Shown: positions 34,304 through 47,105 of the stretch, piece by piece
Numbering within the stretch: position 1 is the stretch's first letter
Layout of the letters: the number at the start of each line of letters is the position of its first letter
Source of the DNA: Tanytarsus gracilentus
Lineage: Eukaryota > Arthropoda > Insecta > Diptera > Chironomidae
Direction of reading: 5' to 3'
NCBI GenBank assembly: GCA_038502055.1
Contig: JAXRKN010000024.1
Span: 372,001-436,000, forward strand
Length of the DNA stretch: 64,000 nucleotides
The notes under the pieces: generated by a model
Databases searched by the model: none
Told to the model about the DNA's origin: nothing
Seen by the model: only the letters and a program-made list of their open reading frames with translations
Translations under genes and position numbers: made by a program

Positions 34304-37300
34304 TTAAGTTTGCGGTCCATTATTTTTGTTTTTACCCTTTCCGGTCAATTGGTGGATGTTAGGACGTTGATCTTTCTTTTTATTGGCGTTGTTAGATTGA
34401 GCACCAGAAGAGGTGCTCGGTCTTGGCGGTTGACGATTTGCGAATGCCATTTGCTCAAACTGAGCCGCATTCTGACTGACCCACGGACCTGGTTGATAAT
34501 GTTGCTGATTCATCATCGACATCTGTTGCATTTGTTGATTGTAATTGACTTGTGGCTGCTGCTGTTGTTGGTAATAGTTCCATGGAGGCATCGGAACTTG
34601 ACTATTTTGCTGTGATTGCATTAAAGAGCTGAAAAGTTCCGCGGCAACGTATTGATTGTTTAAAAGTCCCGCTGGTGGTTGTGAGTAGTTCGGTAAAGCC
34701 GCATCGTCGCCATATTCATCATCCGAAAGTGTTTCATTCTCTTTAACATTCGGCTTATAATCCATGTCAACGTCATTTTGTTCATCATCATCGTCATCAT
34801 CATCAACTACATCATCGCCAGCATCGACGTACTTCGAAAGCATTTTTACTCTTTTCGAATCATTTTTTTCAAGCTTGTCGAGATATTTAATTAAATGTTT
34901 TTGCTCTTCTTCAGTTAAATCTGAGAAATTTCTCAAAAGCGTTTTTAAATCGTCGTCAGTTAAATTTTCAAGTCCGCTTTCGTCTTCTTTTAATTCCTGA
35001 CTCGAAGACGGTTTAAATTTTTGTTCCGGTTCCTTTTTAACTTCCGGAACTGGAGATTTTTCTTTTTCTTGTCCCATTTGTGATTTCATGAATTCATCGA
35101 CAATTTCTGAAAGTTCTTCAGATGAAACATCAGTTCGACCTTGATCGATTAGAGTTTGAGCTAAAACTTTAGCGATTTCCAATTTTGCGAGTTCAACTGA
35201 ATCTGGTTGAGTTGTTGATGATGAAGAACCTCCCGAAGAGGTCTGTGGATGTTTAGCTTTCAACTTTTGAGCTTCATGCAAAAGTGCGGCAATATTTTTA
35301 ATTGCACGCTTAACCGGAATCATTCTCGACGGTCCAACCATGTCGGCACTCAATAAACCTTTCAACTTTTCTTTAACAGTATCCAAAAAATTTACATTTG
35401 ACATTTCGAGCAACATTTTTTCACTTGAATTTGCTTCGTTTCGTTCTTTTGCTAAAGCATCTTCTAAAATTTTAACGACTCTCGGTGCGATGATGCCGAG
35501 TTCACTCTCGAGTGCTGTTAAAAGTCTGCAAACTGTCACAATATTAATCGGTGCGTCGTCAGTGATTTCTGAACTCTCTGAACGTCGATTTCTTTCGCTT
35601 CGATAACTCAATGGACTTTCACTGTAACGATTTCTTGATCTCGAGTCACTTCTGTCGCGTCGTGCACGCTTATGGTCATCTCTAGTTCTTCGATAACGAT
35701 CTTCGTCTTCACTTTCATCAGAAATGACAACTGGTGAACGAGATTTGCGACGATTTCTGGTTCTATCAGGACTTGGTGATCGAGAAATCGATCGAGTCCT
35801 TTTTGGGGATGAAACCTCATTTTTAAAAATATCTTGCTCGTATTTTCTCGCAACTTCAGGTGAAATATTCAATTTTTTACGAATTTCTTTCTTTTTCTCT
35901 TCAATGTCTTTGAGTTTAATTTGACGCATTCTCGGCATCCAAAATTCAACCCATTCGGGTTTGTAATTGTGACCGTTTGCGTCTTTACCTTGAGCTATAA
36001 GCTCGTTATATCTCCTCTGCCAGAAAGCTTTCCACTCATCCGAATAAGTTGGATGTCGTTCGGGATTTTTCTCAAAATCTTTATATTTAATTTCAATTCT
36101 TTTAGTTTCAATTTCTAAAAGAGCTTTGAATTTTTCAAAAGTGTACGATTCCTTGAATTTCTGCTCACTTTGAACTGCGAGTTCGCGTGGTGTTATGAAT
36201 TTAGACGTTGATGGGAGGACGACGTGGCCCATTGAAGCTCTGCAGAAAATATAAGAAATTTTTTATGATAAAATGGTGAATTTAAATTTTTAGTGTTTCA
36301 AATTTTACGAAATTAATTTTTCAATTAAATATTTTACTTGGTAATAAAATTGTATTTCAGTGTTTTTGATATTAAAACTTTAAGGGGTGGAAACTGACAT
36401 TATTTAAAATTTCAAGTTATCCACCCCTTGGTAGATTTTAAATTTCTTTTTTTTCATAATTTTTTCCTAGTAGGGAAAGAAGAAAATTTGTCAGTTAGGA
36501 AAATAAACAGATTTTAATTTTTTAAAATTACGTTACGATATACATTGAATTTAATTGGATTTTTGTAACGTATTTTAGAAATTTAAACTTATTTGGAAAT
36601 TAATAGGATACGAAAGTATCTTTTTTAAAATTTAAACCTTATTTAGAAAAAAATTTTGAATAAAAAAAATACGTTGCATCTTCCCTACTTGGGGAAAAAT
36701 CCTCCAATTAAAAAAACTGTGACAATTTTTTTAACTTCTTCCCTACTTGGATTTTTCTATTTAAATTTTTTACTAAAAAATTCATAAACTTCTTTCTAAA
36801 CCTTTAAATTTTCATTTAAAGTTCCACCACCAAAATTACCTCAACTCAGCTACATGAGTGAAATTCTAAGAATTCTTTCGATGACTTAGAATTTACCATT
36901 AAAATATTATTTTACAAACTTTTTAATTCACTTTCGATTAAATTTAAAAATAATATGAATTTGGTAAATGATCAAAAAATTCAAAGCAACTCAACTAATT
37001 TTAAATTAAATAATTAAGAAAATTTTAAAATATTTTCTGGATATTTTAAATCCATGAAAGTAAATTAAAATATTTCCTAATATTTAATAAAAAATTGTGA
37101 GTGTCCCACCCTTGATTGAAAAAGTTTATCAAAGCTTTTAATTCAAATTAATAAAATCACCAAGCTACTTACGGTTTTACTCTGACATCTCCATATCTCA
37201 TCGGCGCCCTCTCGATAATATTTCTATCTTGATTTCTTTTCTTTTTCTCACAATATCTCTCGAGCTTCTCATCGCCACTGTCACTTGAAATCGCATCAAA

Positions 37301-39360
37301 ATTATTGATTGTATCGATTTTAAAGTTTTTCAACAGAACCCCCTCGGATCCTGGGAAATCTTTTTCATTAAAATGTTTAGATTTCCTTACTCGATCGTTG
37401 ATTTGATCCTTGTTTCTGTCGTACTCTCGATATTCATAAATCGAAGGCTTTCCACGTCCGAATTTATCTTCAAGTTGCTTCGCGATTTTCGTCAAAACTT
37501 CTTCGCGATGTGTCATGTCGATGTTGAAGAGTCGGTCTCGGTTGAGGATGCTCATCAATGTCGCAAAATGAGTGTCCTGATAATTAAAATTAAAGAAGGG
37601 AAAAATTCTTATTAAAAATGTTCGAAAATTGATTCGACGCTCGAAATTTACTTTTAGTTTTTAACTAATTCACTAAATTTTTCACTGCACTTTTTGCACT
37701 TTTAACTAAATAAATTATCTTAAAATTAATTTATTTTTTAAGAGCTCTTTTAGTGCTCTCGGTTTGTGTTCAATTTTCTGAGTGATTTCTTTTCAAGATT
37801 TTCTTAATGTTCAAACTCAATTGAATTTCATGATTTTATTCAATTTAATACAAAATTAATGCGAAATGGTGTTTTTAAAATTGTGGGAGGATTTTTTTAT
37901 GGGGAAACTTTTTGTGTTACATGACTTGAAATTCCGATTCTATTACACAAAATTAGATTTTAAATTTCAACAATTTTGTGAAATTATCAAGCACGTGTTA
38001 AAAATATCACTTGATTCAATAACCACGTGTAGGTGAACATGAGAAACTCATCAGTTTTTATAATCTCATACTTGAACTAATTGATTGATTAATTGATGAC
38101 TGCATTGTAATTGCCCATCTCTGTATCCCTTAGTCATCAACTATTAGAATTAAATCTGTTCTAAACAAAGAAGTAGTCGACTTACAAATTCTTTAAAAAT
38201 TTCATAATCTTGCATTAATCTTTTTTTCGATCACTTCACTAATTTCAAATCACTTTTTACTGTATGCACTAATGACGAATAAAATTAAATTTATTCAACA
38301 TTATTTAACTTTTCACGTTTTCACTACTTTTAAGATTCACATCAAAATTTTAACATTAAGTTTTCCGGCGAAAATTTGCAAAGAAATTATCAATTAAAAT
38401 AAAATCTTTCAAATTACAAAATTAATTATGAGAAATTCAGTTAAAGAATTTTACAATTGTGAAAATTATTTTCGGATGGTTCATTAGAGTTCAAGAGAAA
38501 TCATGATGAGTTTCGTAATTTTTTTAATCGAAAAAAGACACAAAAAATTAATTAGAAATCAATTACTGATAAAAATTTTAACATCAAAGTCTTTAAGTTC
38601 TTCTAGATTTGAAATTTGATAATGAATTGAATTTTTCAACGAAATATTTTCACTTCATTTTTTAACTTGAATTCCCTCTAATGAACCTCCGAAATTTAAT
38701 TTAAATTAATTTCCTTAAAATTTAATTTAAAACTCACCAAATATTTCATTCTGTGTCTGTGTGACGTCATTTGTGGGATAATATTTCTTGGATCGCATCT
38801 AAAATTTAATTTTGTTAATTAAAAATCTCAAAAGAGTGATCAAAGCTACCTTTTATCGCAAAGCGTGCAGATGTACAAAGGTTCCTTCATCTTCGAGTCG
38901 TGTAGCTCCAGAATATATTCAACGCCAATCAGCGGTTTATCGCATTTCGTTAAAAACGGATCTAAATAGCAATAATTTGTTCCTTCATCTTCAAGTCCTG
39001 GCGGTCGCGGTTCACCAAATGGATATGGTTGAGGCACTTGTTGAACTAAAATATTTAAGAGTTAAAATTGTCTCTAATAATTTCACAATTCAACTTACTT
39101 TTCGGTAAAATGCTCATTGGAGCTCTAAATAGAGTCGCATCAGGTACGTATCCGTACTCGAGGCGACTTTGATGTTTTTTACCATTTATGTGAGTCCTTA
39201 ATGCAATTTCACCTGGTAAGTTTCCAACACTGCACAGATGACAGTTGTAAGTGAAAATTCCAAAATTGTTTCTTTCGTTTCTGCTGTAAATTTTCTCAAA
39301 CGATCCGTCAGAAAGCTTTTTGGTCTGTCCAAGGATGTGGTTTTCGATATCAAGTTCCAT
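34304..39360 (-). CDS. U1-like zinc-finger, SR-type nuclear protein (CG7065-like)
   Basis: Exons 39360-39099, 39045-38850, 38798-38738, 37576-37173 and 36239-34304 encode 952 residues. Two U1/matrin-type fingers lie near the N terminus (CHLC...H...H, then CTLCDKR with HRHRMKYL). A conserved block follows (DEWKAFWQRRYNELIAQGKD, then PEWVEFWMPRM), then an Arg-Ser-rich stretch and a helical domain (VTVCRLLTALESELGIIAPR). The end is acidic and Gln-rich. It resembles the insect CG7065 type, from memory only. Such proteins are expected in the nucleus, bound to RNA or spliceosomal factors. The ATG follows directly after a TTTTCAG acceptor, so a non-coding first exon upstream is likely, with a donor near 39905. 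A shortened paralogue lies at 59900. Confidence 0.8.
36466..36692. mobile_element. MITE with CCWAGTAGGGAA ends, inside an intron
   Basis: Ends CCTAGTAGGGAAAGAAG and, inverted, CTTCCCTACTTGG mark a 227-bp element. It shares AAATTTGTCAGTTAGGAAAA and the TACGTTAC/GTAACGTA arms with copies near 27907 and 56000. It lies in the last intron of the zinc-finger/SR gene. Another inverted pair, AAGGGGTGG/CCACCCCTT, lies just upstream at about 36382-36429. Confidence 0.6.
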
Positions 39361-40183
39361 CTGAAAATGAAATAATTTTTTTCTTAATTAATTTTAAATT
39401 TTTGAGTTTTTAAGTGATTGAAAATTAAATCGTTAGATTAAAAAATTAAATTTTCAGATTAAATTTAAATCCTGAGATTAAAAATTTAATTTTGAGATTT
39501 TAAATTAAATCGTGAGACTAAAAAAAAGTCGAGTGTCAAAAGTCACGATCAAACCCGGATGATTCATTTTTTGAATTTCATAAATTTATAAAAAGTTTTA
39601 GCTTTTTTTGAAATTAATTTTAAAATAAAATCGACTTAATTGTTCGATGTAATTGATTTTTTGTGCTTTAATTTTTTTTAATTTTGATCCTTCTAATTTT
39701 TTGAATTTCATAAAATTATAAAAACGTTTAATTAATTTTTTGAAATTAATTTTAAAATTAAATTGTCTTTAATTAATTTTTTTGAGTAAATTTTTAATTT
39801 TAATTTATTTAATTTTGATTTTTTTAATTTTTTGACCCACTTAAACTTTTTAACTTATTTTTAAAAGTTTTTAATTTTAATTCTTAAACAAGAAATTTTT
39901 CTTACATCTGTTCTCTTCTTCAATTCTTTTAAAACTAAAAATTTTCAAGGTTTTTTCCGTATTTATGAGACACAATTTTTTTAGAGAATGAATCATAATT
40001 AAAAAATGTTTCAAAACCCACACGTGGGTGTTGCCGCGTAACCCACTTGTAACAGATCAGTATTGAAAATGTAACATGGGGAAGTCCTATTAAGAAGCCA
40101 AAGAGAAGCCTAATGGAAAATATTTTTGGAAAGCTGAAAGCGAAGCATAAGAAAATATTTTTTGGAAAGTTATTTGCCACTTT
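39361..40183. other. Upstream region of the zinc-finger/SR gene
   Basis: It probably contains the 5' non-coding exon of the minus-strand gene (ending near 39906 at GTAAGAAAA). From about 40015 the sequence CCACACGTGGGTGTTGCCGC begins a repeat element that ends near 40757. No coding gene is seen. Confidence 0.4.
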
Positions 40184-40757
40184 GTTCCATTTTCCACCAT
40201 GTTCCATTTTCCATTGTTTTCCATTTTCCACTATGTTCCATTTTCCACTATGTTCCATTTTCCACTATGTTCCATTTTCCACCATGTTTCATTTTCCACA
40301 GTGTTCCATTTTCCACTATGTTCCATTTTCCACTGTGTTCCACTTTCCACTGTGTTTCATTTTCCACAATGTTCAATTTTCCACCATGTTTCATTTTCCC
40401 CTGTGTTCCACTTTCCACTGTGTTTCATTTTCCACAATGTTCCATTTCCACAGTGTTCCATTTTCAGATCCATGCCAATCGATTCCTGGTCCAATCCCGA
40501 GTTCAACGATACCCATGAAGCCATATAAGAGAAAATTTGTATGAAAAATGGACATTATGGCGGTCCATGGCACGACCTGTGGTCATGACCCAAAAAATTC
40601 CTAAAATGGGCTAATATAGACCCCAAGACCTATCATCTGGCGAAAACCCGAAGTCTCTAGCTGGTCCAGGGGCCGAGATCTCACTGGAACAGACAGACAG
40701 ACAGACGGAATCACGAGCATATAAGCGTTACCACACCTTGTGTGGGTTACGCTAAAA
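40015..40757. mobile_element. Repeat element with GCGTAACCCAC ends and internal minisatellite
   Basis: GCGTAACCCACTTGTAAC at the left and its approximate complement GTTACCACACC...GTGTGGGTTACGC at the right bracket ~740 bp. The right part contains a GACA microsatellite (CAGACAGACAGACAGACGG) and a less AT-rich non-coding stretch. The class cannot be settled; there is no transposase or reverse transcriptase frame. Confidence 0.45.
40184..40465. repeat. 17-bp minisatellite, about 16 copies
   Basis: Unit TTCCATTTTCCACTATG with small variations (accatg, tgtgtt, cagtgt). Because 17 is not a multiple of three, all three frames stay open across it, which produces spurious long reading frames. Confidence 0.9.
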
Positions 40758-41416
40758 AGGTTTTGTTAGATCATTTTTTGTACCTGACCTCCACAACAGA
40801 GAAATCTTCATTTGGTCAGTAACAAACAAAGATCTTTAAAATTTAAATCTTTTAGAATTGTAAAAAATTTCGTAAAATTAAAAATTTTGATAATTTTTTT
40901 TGCCCACGGATTTTGGCCATATTTTGAGATGGGAAATTAAATAAATTTCGTACGAAAATTTTAATTAAATTAATTTAATTTTTTGTAATGTAATTTTTAT
41001 TCGGTTAAAATGTAATTGCCTATCTCCGAAAAAAAATTTAATGTTAAAATTTTTATAAAAATCAAACAAATTAATTCGAATTGTAATTCTTGAAAAAAAA
41101 TTAGTTTCATTTCTAAAAATAAATATTTCAATTTTATTAACGATCACTTCAACATATCCAAAAATTAATGAAAAAAAATCTAGTTAAATATTAACGTTTT
41201 CATCCAAAACACAATTTTTATTAATCATTCGCCGAATAGTCGAGACTGACTCGTAATTGTAAAAAAATTTACGTTCACACATTTCTTATTAAAAAAATCA
41301 AAATCATCGGTGACTCTTATCGCGTTTATTTCCGTTTTGTGTAACATCGTAAAACAGTAAACACATGCTTAATGCGTATCTGGAAAGTTTTCGATGTTTT
41401 GAGTATTTACAACATC
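40758..41416. other. Non-coding repeat-rich spacer
   Basis: AT-rich DNA. AATGTAATTGCCTATCTCCG near 41010 is a degraded hAT-type end. No gene is seen. Confidence 0.4.
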
Positions 41417-41530
41417 AGAGATGGGCAATTACAAAAAAATTCACGTAATGTATTTTAATTTTGGAAAATTCCATAAATTTTGAATGAAATTTAATTAATT
41501 AAATTTAATTTTTTGTAATGTAATTTTTTT
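41417..41530. mobile_element. Truncated hAT-type MITE
   Basis: It begins with the intact end CAGAGATGGGCAATTAC and continues to a body resembling that near 40957-41016. It loses its right end where the 1.2-kb direct repeat begins, at GATTGCAGTGTCCATGCTC. Confidence 0.55.
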
Positions 41531-42735
41531 TCGATTGCAGTGTCCATGCTCAACAATATAAATTTTTTGTTGTGCGGCATTGAAAAAAATAAAAGCATGA
41601 TAATTGAGAATTTTCGAGGGAGAGAGAAAAAACCGCAAGAGATAATTCTAGTTTTTTCTCATTTTTTCTCGCATTTGATGTGAGTGGTTTCATTTTATCA
41701 TATGACTAAATTAAATGTTTTTTCCTCTCGAAAAATTGAAATAATTTAAAATTTTCAAGATTATTTTTTAGATTAAAGAACTTTTTTAGTACCTGCAAAT
41801 TTTGCTTGATGTCTGCAAAAAGCCTTTTTAAAAAACATTAATCAGTTCATAAGTTTAATTAAAGTAAATAATTCAAAAAGTCACGAGCTCAATTAATGAA
41901 AAATATATTTTAAAACTTTGTTCTTGATTGTTCTCGAAAAAATACTTTCAAGTCAATTGAAATTTATTTATTAATTTAATTATTTAGACACCTCTTCAAT
42001 TTCGGCACAAGCGGGTTTTTTCGGCATTCATACAATTCGGCTCTCTCTTTATCCACTCGAATTTTTTAGTGCAAATTTATTTCTGAGTTTCTTCTCGTCC
42101 AATAAATTTAAAAACTCGTTTATTAGTTTATGAATTGATGCAGCATCATAAAATTAATACAAAAGACCTCACACAATGATAATTCTTGAAATTGAACAAA
42201 GAATTTTCACACAATGAAAAAATTAAATAAATTAGGGTGAGAACTCGCAATAACTCACAATCTTTTATATTTTTATGGACGTAAATTTTAATCATTTCGC
42301 TCTCGACTAGATTACAAAATCGATATACAACCTTGATTAATTTATTATAGAGATTTGGAGTGGTTTAACTTAGCCTAATCTTGGAAAAACAGTCTCAAAA
42401 GGTCTAACGAGAGACGCGAGATAAAGAAGTGAAGAAAGAAAAAAAAAACTCATCTCAATATAGACTTTTTTTAATCTCTCATTGCTCTTTCATTGCATCT
42501 TTCATTTCTCTTAAGAAATTTTCCCTTGTGTCTGTTTTATAGAAGACATTTGGCACACACACTAACAAAAAATTGATTGGAAATGTGTATGTTGGACTTT
42601 GACTCGTACACTGTTCATTTGTATGCTTACCTTGTTAAAACTTGCCATTTTATTTTTCAGCTTCGCTTTTTTATTTTTCTTAATATATTTAAAAATTGTC
42701 AAATATTAGCAATTCACTATTTTGCTGCGAACCAT
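41531..42735. repeat. Large direct repeat, left copy (~1.2 kb)
   Basis: From CCATGCTCAACAATATAAAT to CACTATTTTGCTGCGAA the sequence matches 44552-45900 in the same orientation with scattered differences and a few indels. Landmarks include ATTCGGCTCTCTCTTT and CAGTCTCAAAAGGTCTAACG. No coding capacity is apparent. It ends about 200 bp before the start codon of the 375-residue protein gene, so it may contain its promoter. Confidence 0.8.
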
Positions 42736-42934
42736 GTTAAGTGTTCGCGCAAATTTCTTTATTAAACATATTTAAATTTTCAAATAAGAAATTTTTTCTC
42801 GTTTTAATAAATCTTATAAGATTGACTTGAACTTTTATTAATACGCAAGAGAGTCGTTGATATCATTCAAGAGTGAAGTGCAGTTTTAATTAATTGAATT
42901 TACATTTTTTGCCGGCACAAAAAAAGGAACTTAA

Positions 42935-44432
42935 ATGGCGGACGATAGAGTAAGAATTTTTTTGAACGTTTTTAACTATAAAATTCTCATATTTGATTAA
43001 TTTTAAATAGAAGAGAACATTGAGTTCGGATTCATCTGATGATTCTGACGGTTCAATCAAGGGTGAGTAATTAACAAGCTTCCATAATAGCGTAATTAAT
43101 TTTTCTGTGCTGGATCTTAAATTTCTATTGCGTAGAGTTTAGGTTACGGATATGCCGAATTTTGAAGTTTCGGATATTTGTGATTAAATTATCATTTAAT
43201 AATTTTATTTATAAACAGTTGTTTCAAGCATAAAGAAGAGCAAACCAAATGCTGCGCAAAATGAAGAGATGGACGTCGAAGAAGCAGTCAGTGTCAGAGC
43301 TGTCGAAAGGTTATTTTAACATTGAACTTTTAAACTTCTCAAACTTCTCTCTTTTTTTATTAAACTCGCGTCAAACACTTTTAATTTAATTAAAATTTAT
43401 TGTAGCGAGAAATATCTAGTTCCGGCTGATGAAGCAACGTCGACGAGCGAAAACAAGAACTTGCTTTCAACTGGAAGAGCAAATAAAGCTAAAGACAAGG
43501 TCGAGAATGAGTTTTCGAATGATGTTCCGAACATTTCTCAAGGACAAGACGGTGAGGTTTGTTTTCCAAGCACATCACAAGCTTCGACTAGCAGTGAGGC
43601 ATGGCAAAAACGTGCTCAAGAGTTTAGAGCTCAAAAACAAGTTCAGAATTCTCTTAAGTGTGAGTTGATGATTTTAGATTAAAATAATAATTTCATTTTT
43701 TTTCTCCAACTTTTAGCGGGTTCCTTGACTTTATTAAAACTTCTTAACATAATAAGAGAAGATTTCGGATACATTGCTGATCCCATCGGACTCATTTTTT
43801 TCTTAGAAGGACAAATCACAGATGGAAATGGAACTGAGCTGCTTGCCATTGACGTTAACTTAATTGTTTTGAGTTTCTTTAGGGGTCAATTATTGAATCA
43901 TCGCATGCGTACATCTCCTGGGCCTTACCGCAAATCGATTGAAGCATTAATCGATAGCATTGAGGCAATGACAGCGCCTTACTGGGCAAACTACGGAAAT
44001 AAAATGGACAATCAGAGTCCTCGATTAATGAGCCACATGCTCTTGAGAACTCTGTTTAATTATCTGTCGCCTCTTCAGACATCACTGAGTTTTTACAGCT
44101 TCCAACTAACGGGCATTCTTGAAAGCTATTACACAATTGGCCGGAGACTCTGTTTACTCTGGAAGAGATCCCTTAACAATGAACTGGAATTAAGTGGAAA
44201 TGCAGGAAGTCAATTAGCTAACGTTGATGATATAGCGACACTTCGATATGCTCAACAGTTTCTTGAGGCTGTGATTGGAGCAGTTGCCATTGTCGACCCT
44301 CAAGCGGTTCCTCTCATGACAACAACTCGAGACAATTTCAATCGAATTATTGATTATGCTGTGCGCCAGTTAAATATTGAACAAGAGCATGATTCAACGG
44401 ACGAGGGCTTAGAGACCGACTACGAAGAATAA
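42935..44432 (+). CDS. Unrecognised 375-residue protein
   Basis: Five exons, 42935-42949 (five codons), 43011-43062, 43219-43309, 43406-43659 and 43717-44432, join in phase. The first 135 residues are hydrophilic and low in complexity (RTLSSDSSDDSDGSIK, later MDVEEAVSV and STSENKN), with a nuclear look. The rest is probably all helical, starting LTLLKLLNIIREDFGYIADP and passing through NYLSPLQTSLSFYSFQL. The tail is acidic (STDEGLETDYEE). No enzyme motif, signal peptide or known domain is recognised. Splice signals and even codon use argue for a real gene. It sits between two large direct repeats, but no transposase or polymerase motif is seen. Confidence 0.65.
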
Positions 44433-44551
44433 CGCTGCCATATGCAAACTAATTTTTCATTCCAAATCTATTTAAAATTCTATTCATGTTGCAAAATAAA
44501 TAATTAAATTATTTTATTGCTAAATTCACTTTTTTTGTAATTAATTTTTAC

Positions 44552-45900
44552 TCGATTGCAATGTCCATGCTCAACAATATAAATGTTTTGTTGTCAGGCA
44601 TTGTAAAAAATTAAAGCATGAAAATTGCCAGAAAATTGAGGATTTTCGAGCAGAGTTGGGAGAGAAAAAACCACAAGAAATAATTCTGGTTTTTTCTCAT
44701 TTTTTCTCGCATTTTATGTGAGTGGTTTCATTTTATCAATGCTTATCACATGACTAAAAAAAATGTTTTTTATTCTAGAAAAATTGAAATAGTTTAAAAC
44801 TTTCCAGATTATTTTTTAGATTTAGGAACTTTTTTAATACCTGCAAATTTTGCTTGATGTCTGCAAAAAGCCTCTAAAAACTTTAATCAGGTCAAAAGTT
44901 TAATTAAAGTAAATAATTCAAAAAGTCACGAGGTGATAATGAAAAATATATTTTTAAACTTTGTTTACTTCTAGCTTTGCTCATCAAAAAATATTTCTCA
45001 GTCAATTGAAACTTATTTCAGCTTTATTTGAGTTTAAATGAATTTAAATTCATTGTTTGAGTTTGAATAAATTTTACTTGATTATCTTGAAAACAAATTC
45101 CATTATGCGAATAAATTTAAATAAAAAAAAATGAAAGTTGCAATTCGGCAAAACTCTATTCAATTTCGGCACCAGCGGTTTTTTCGGCATTCATAATTCG
45201 GCTCTCTCTTTTTCCTCTCGAATTTTTTAGTACAAATTTTATTTCTTCTCGTCCAATAAATTTAAAAACTCGTTTATTCACTAATGAAATGATGCAGCAT
45301 CATAAAATAAATACAAAAGACCTCACACGATGATAATTCTTGAAATCGAACAAAGAATTTTCACACAATGAAAAAATTAAATAAATTAGGGCAGAACTCG
45401 CAATAACTCACAATCTTTTATTTTTTTATGGACCTCAATCATTTCGCTCTCGATTAGATTACAAAATCAATATAAAACCTTGATGAATTTATTATAGAGG
45501 TTTGGAGAGGTTTAACTTAACCTAATCTTCGAAAAACAGTCTCAAAAGGTCTAACGAGTGAAGCGAGATAAAGAAGTGAAGAAAGAAAAAAAAGAACTCA
45601 TCTCAAGATAGACGTTTTTTAGTCTCTCATTGCAACTTTCATTGCTTTCAAGAAATTTCCTTTTGTCTGTATTGAAGACATATGGCACACACACCAACAA
45701 AAACTTGAGTGGAAATGTGTATGTTGGACTTTGACTCGTAAACTGTTCATTTATATGCTTACCTTGTTTAAACTACCCATATTAGTATTCAGCTTCGCTT
45801 TTTTATTTTTCTTAATATATTTAGAAATCCAAATAACTTCTTTGTCGAATATTTATAAAAAATTGTCAAATATTAGCAATTCACTATTTTGCTGCGAAAA
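44552..45900. repeat. Large direct repeat, right copy (~1.35 kb)
   Basis: Same order of landmarks as 41531-42735. It has about 110 extra bases after GTCAATTGAAA and a ~38-base insertion near 45826. It begins about 120 bp past the stop of the 375-residue protein gene. Confidence 0.8.
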
Positions 45901-46518
45901 TCTTAGCATAAGCTGAGATTAAACGCAAAAATCGATACTTCAATTACTACTAAAATTACACCATCACTTTTTAAAAACATCTTTTTTGGTGTTTTTCTTC
46001 AAAAAACTTTCAATATTAAGTAAGAAAATATTTTTTAGTGTTGGTAAATATTGAAATAAATGATTTTATCTTAGTTTAATTTTTTAGTTTCTAAAAATTT
46101 TTATTCCACGTATTGTTTCAGTGACGTCTGAAAAACGAATGAAAGAGAGAAGAAGAGAAAAGGTGGAATAGAATGAGAGAGAAAATAAAATGAGAGAAAA
46201 AATAAAAAGAGATAAAATTTTTTTTATTTAATAAAATGAGAGAGAGAGAGAAAAAGAATTGTCAGCGTCAATTTTTACTTTGATATTTTCTCTCTTTTTT
46301 TTCGCAGGAAAACATTTGTTTAAAAAAATTTTTGAGTTTATTTTCGTTCTCTCATTAATTTTAACTGGCGGATCTTTAATACATTTTATCCGGCTTTGAA
46401 CAAAAAAATTATTTTAAATAAACCCTCTCAGTTTTCTTGTATGTATTCGTTCAAAAGTCACACATGTTATTTATAATTTGCATGCTGTCATGAAACGTGA
46501 TGTCCAATTTTCTCCCTA

Positions 46519-46922
46519 CTAGTAGGATGAGAAATCTTACAGTCCCATTTGGGACTGCTGGACATCTAAATTTTAAAAAAACGTTTCAAAAAATTTTAAA
46601 GCACTTGAAAAAACATAAGAATTTTAAGACTTTTGATGAGTAAATAAATTAATTTATAGTTGCAAATATTCCAATAATTATAGTAAAAAGTAGCAATAAT
46701 ATTTTGAAACATTTCTAAACAATAATTTTTGATAATTTTTTTATTCTCATCTTCAAAAAATACTCAAAGGACTACGAAACATTTATAGGGTTCATAAAAA
46801 ATCAATAATTTAAAGGTCTTTACTCTCATTTTTAACGGGCATAATTTCTTATTAAACAAGGTGGATTTTTAATTTAGATGTCCAGCAGCCTCAAATGGAC
46901 TGCAAGATTTTTGTTCTCCTAG
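46519..46922. mobile_element. Inverted-repeat element, ~404 bp
   Basis: Left arm CTAGTAGGATGAGAAATC then ACAGTCCCATTTGGGACTGC; right arm is its approximate complement (TAGATGTCCAGCAGCC, later CTCCTAG). The arms are ~50 bp. The target duplication is not clear. No coding frame inside. Confidence 0.65.
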
Positions 46923-47105
46923 CTGGCAACAAAACTGCAAACAGTATCAATAACAAAATCATTTTCCAATTTTTTTAAAATCTTGCGCAAGATCTTGAAG
47001 AAAATGAAAATTTTCAATATTCATGAATAAAAAATTGAAAAATCTTCCTCTCTGTTTTGTTTTGCCAACTGACAATTTTTCTTTATTCCTACTAGGATTT
47101 TTAGA

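Noticed and set aside
40113..40544. Overlapping long open frames in all three plus-strand frames with CSIFHYVPFST-like repeats
   Set aside because: They are a by-product of the 17-bp minisatellite, which lacks stops in every frame. No splice or promoter context supports a gene.
41531..45900. The two large direct repeats as LTRs of a retrotransposon
   Set aside because: There are no gag-pol motifs, primer-binding site or polypurine tract, and the internal gene has four spliced introns.
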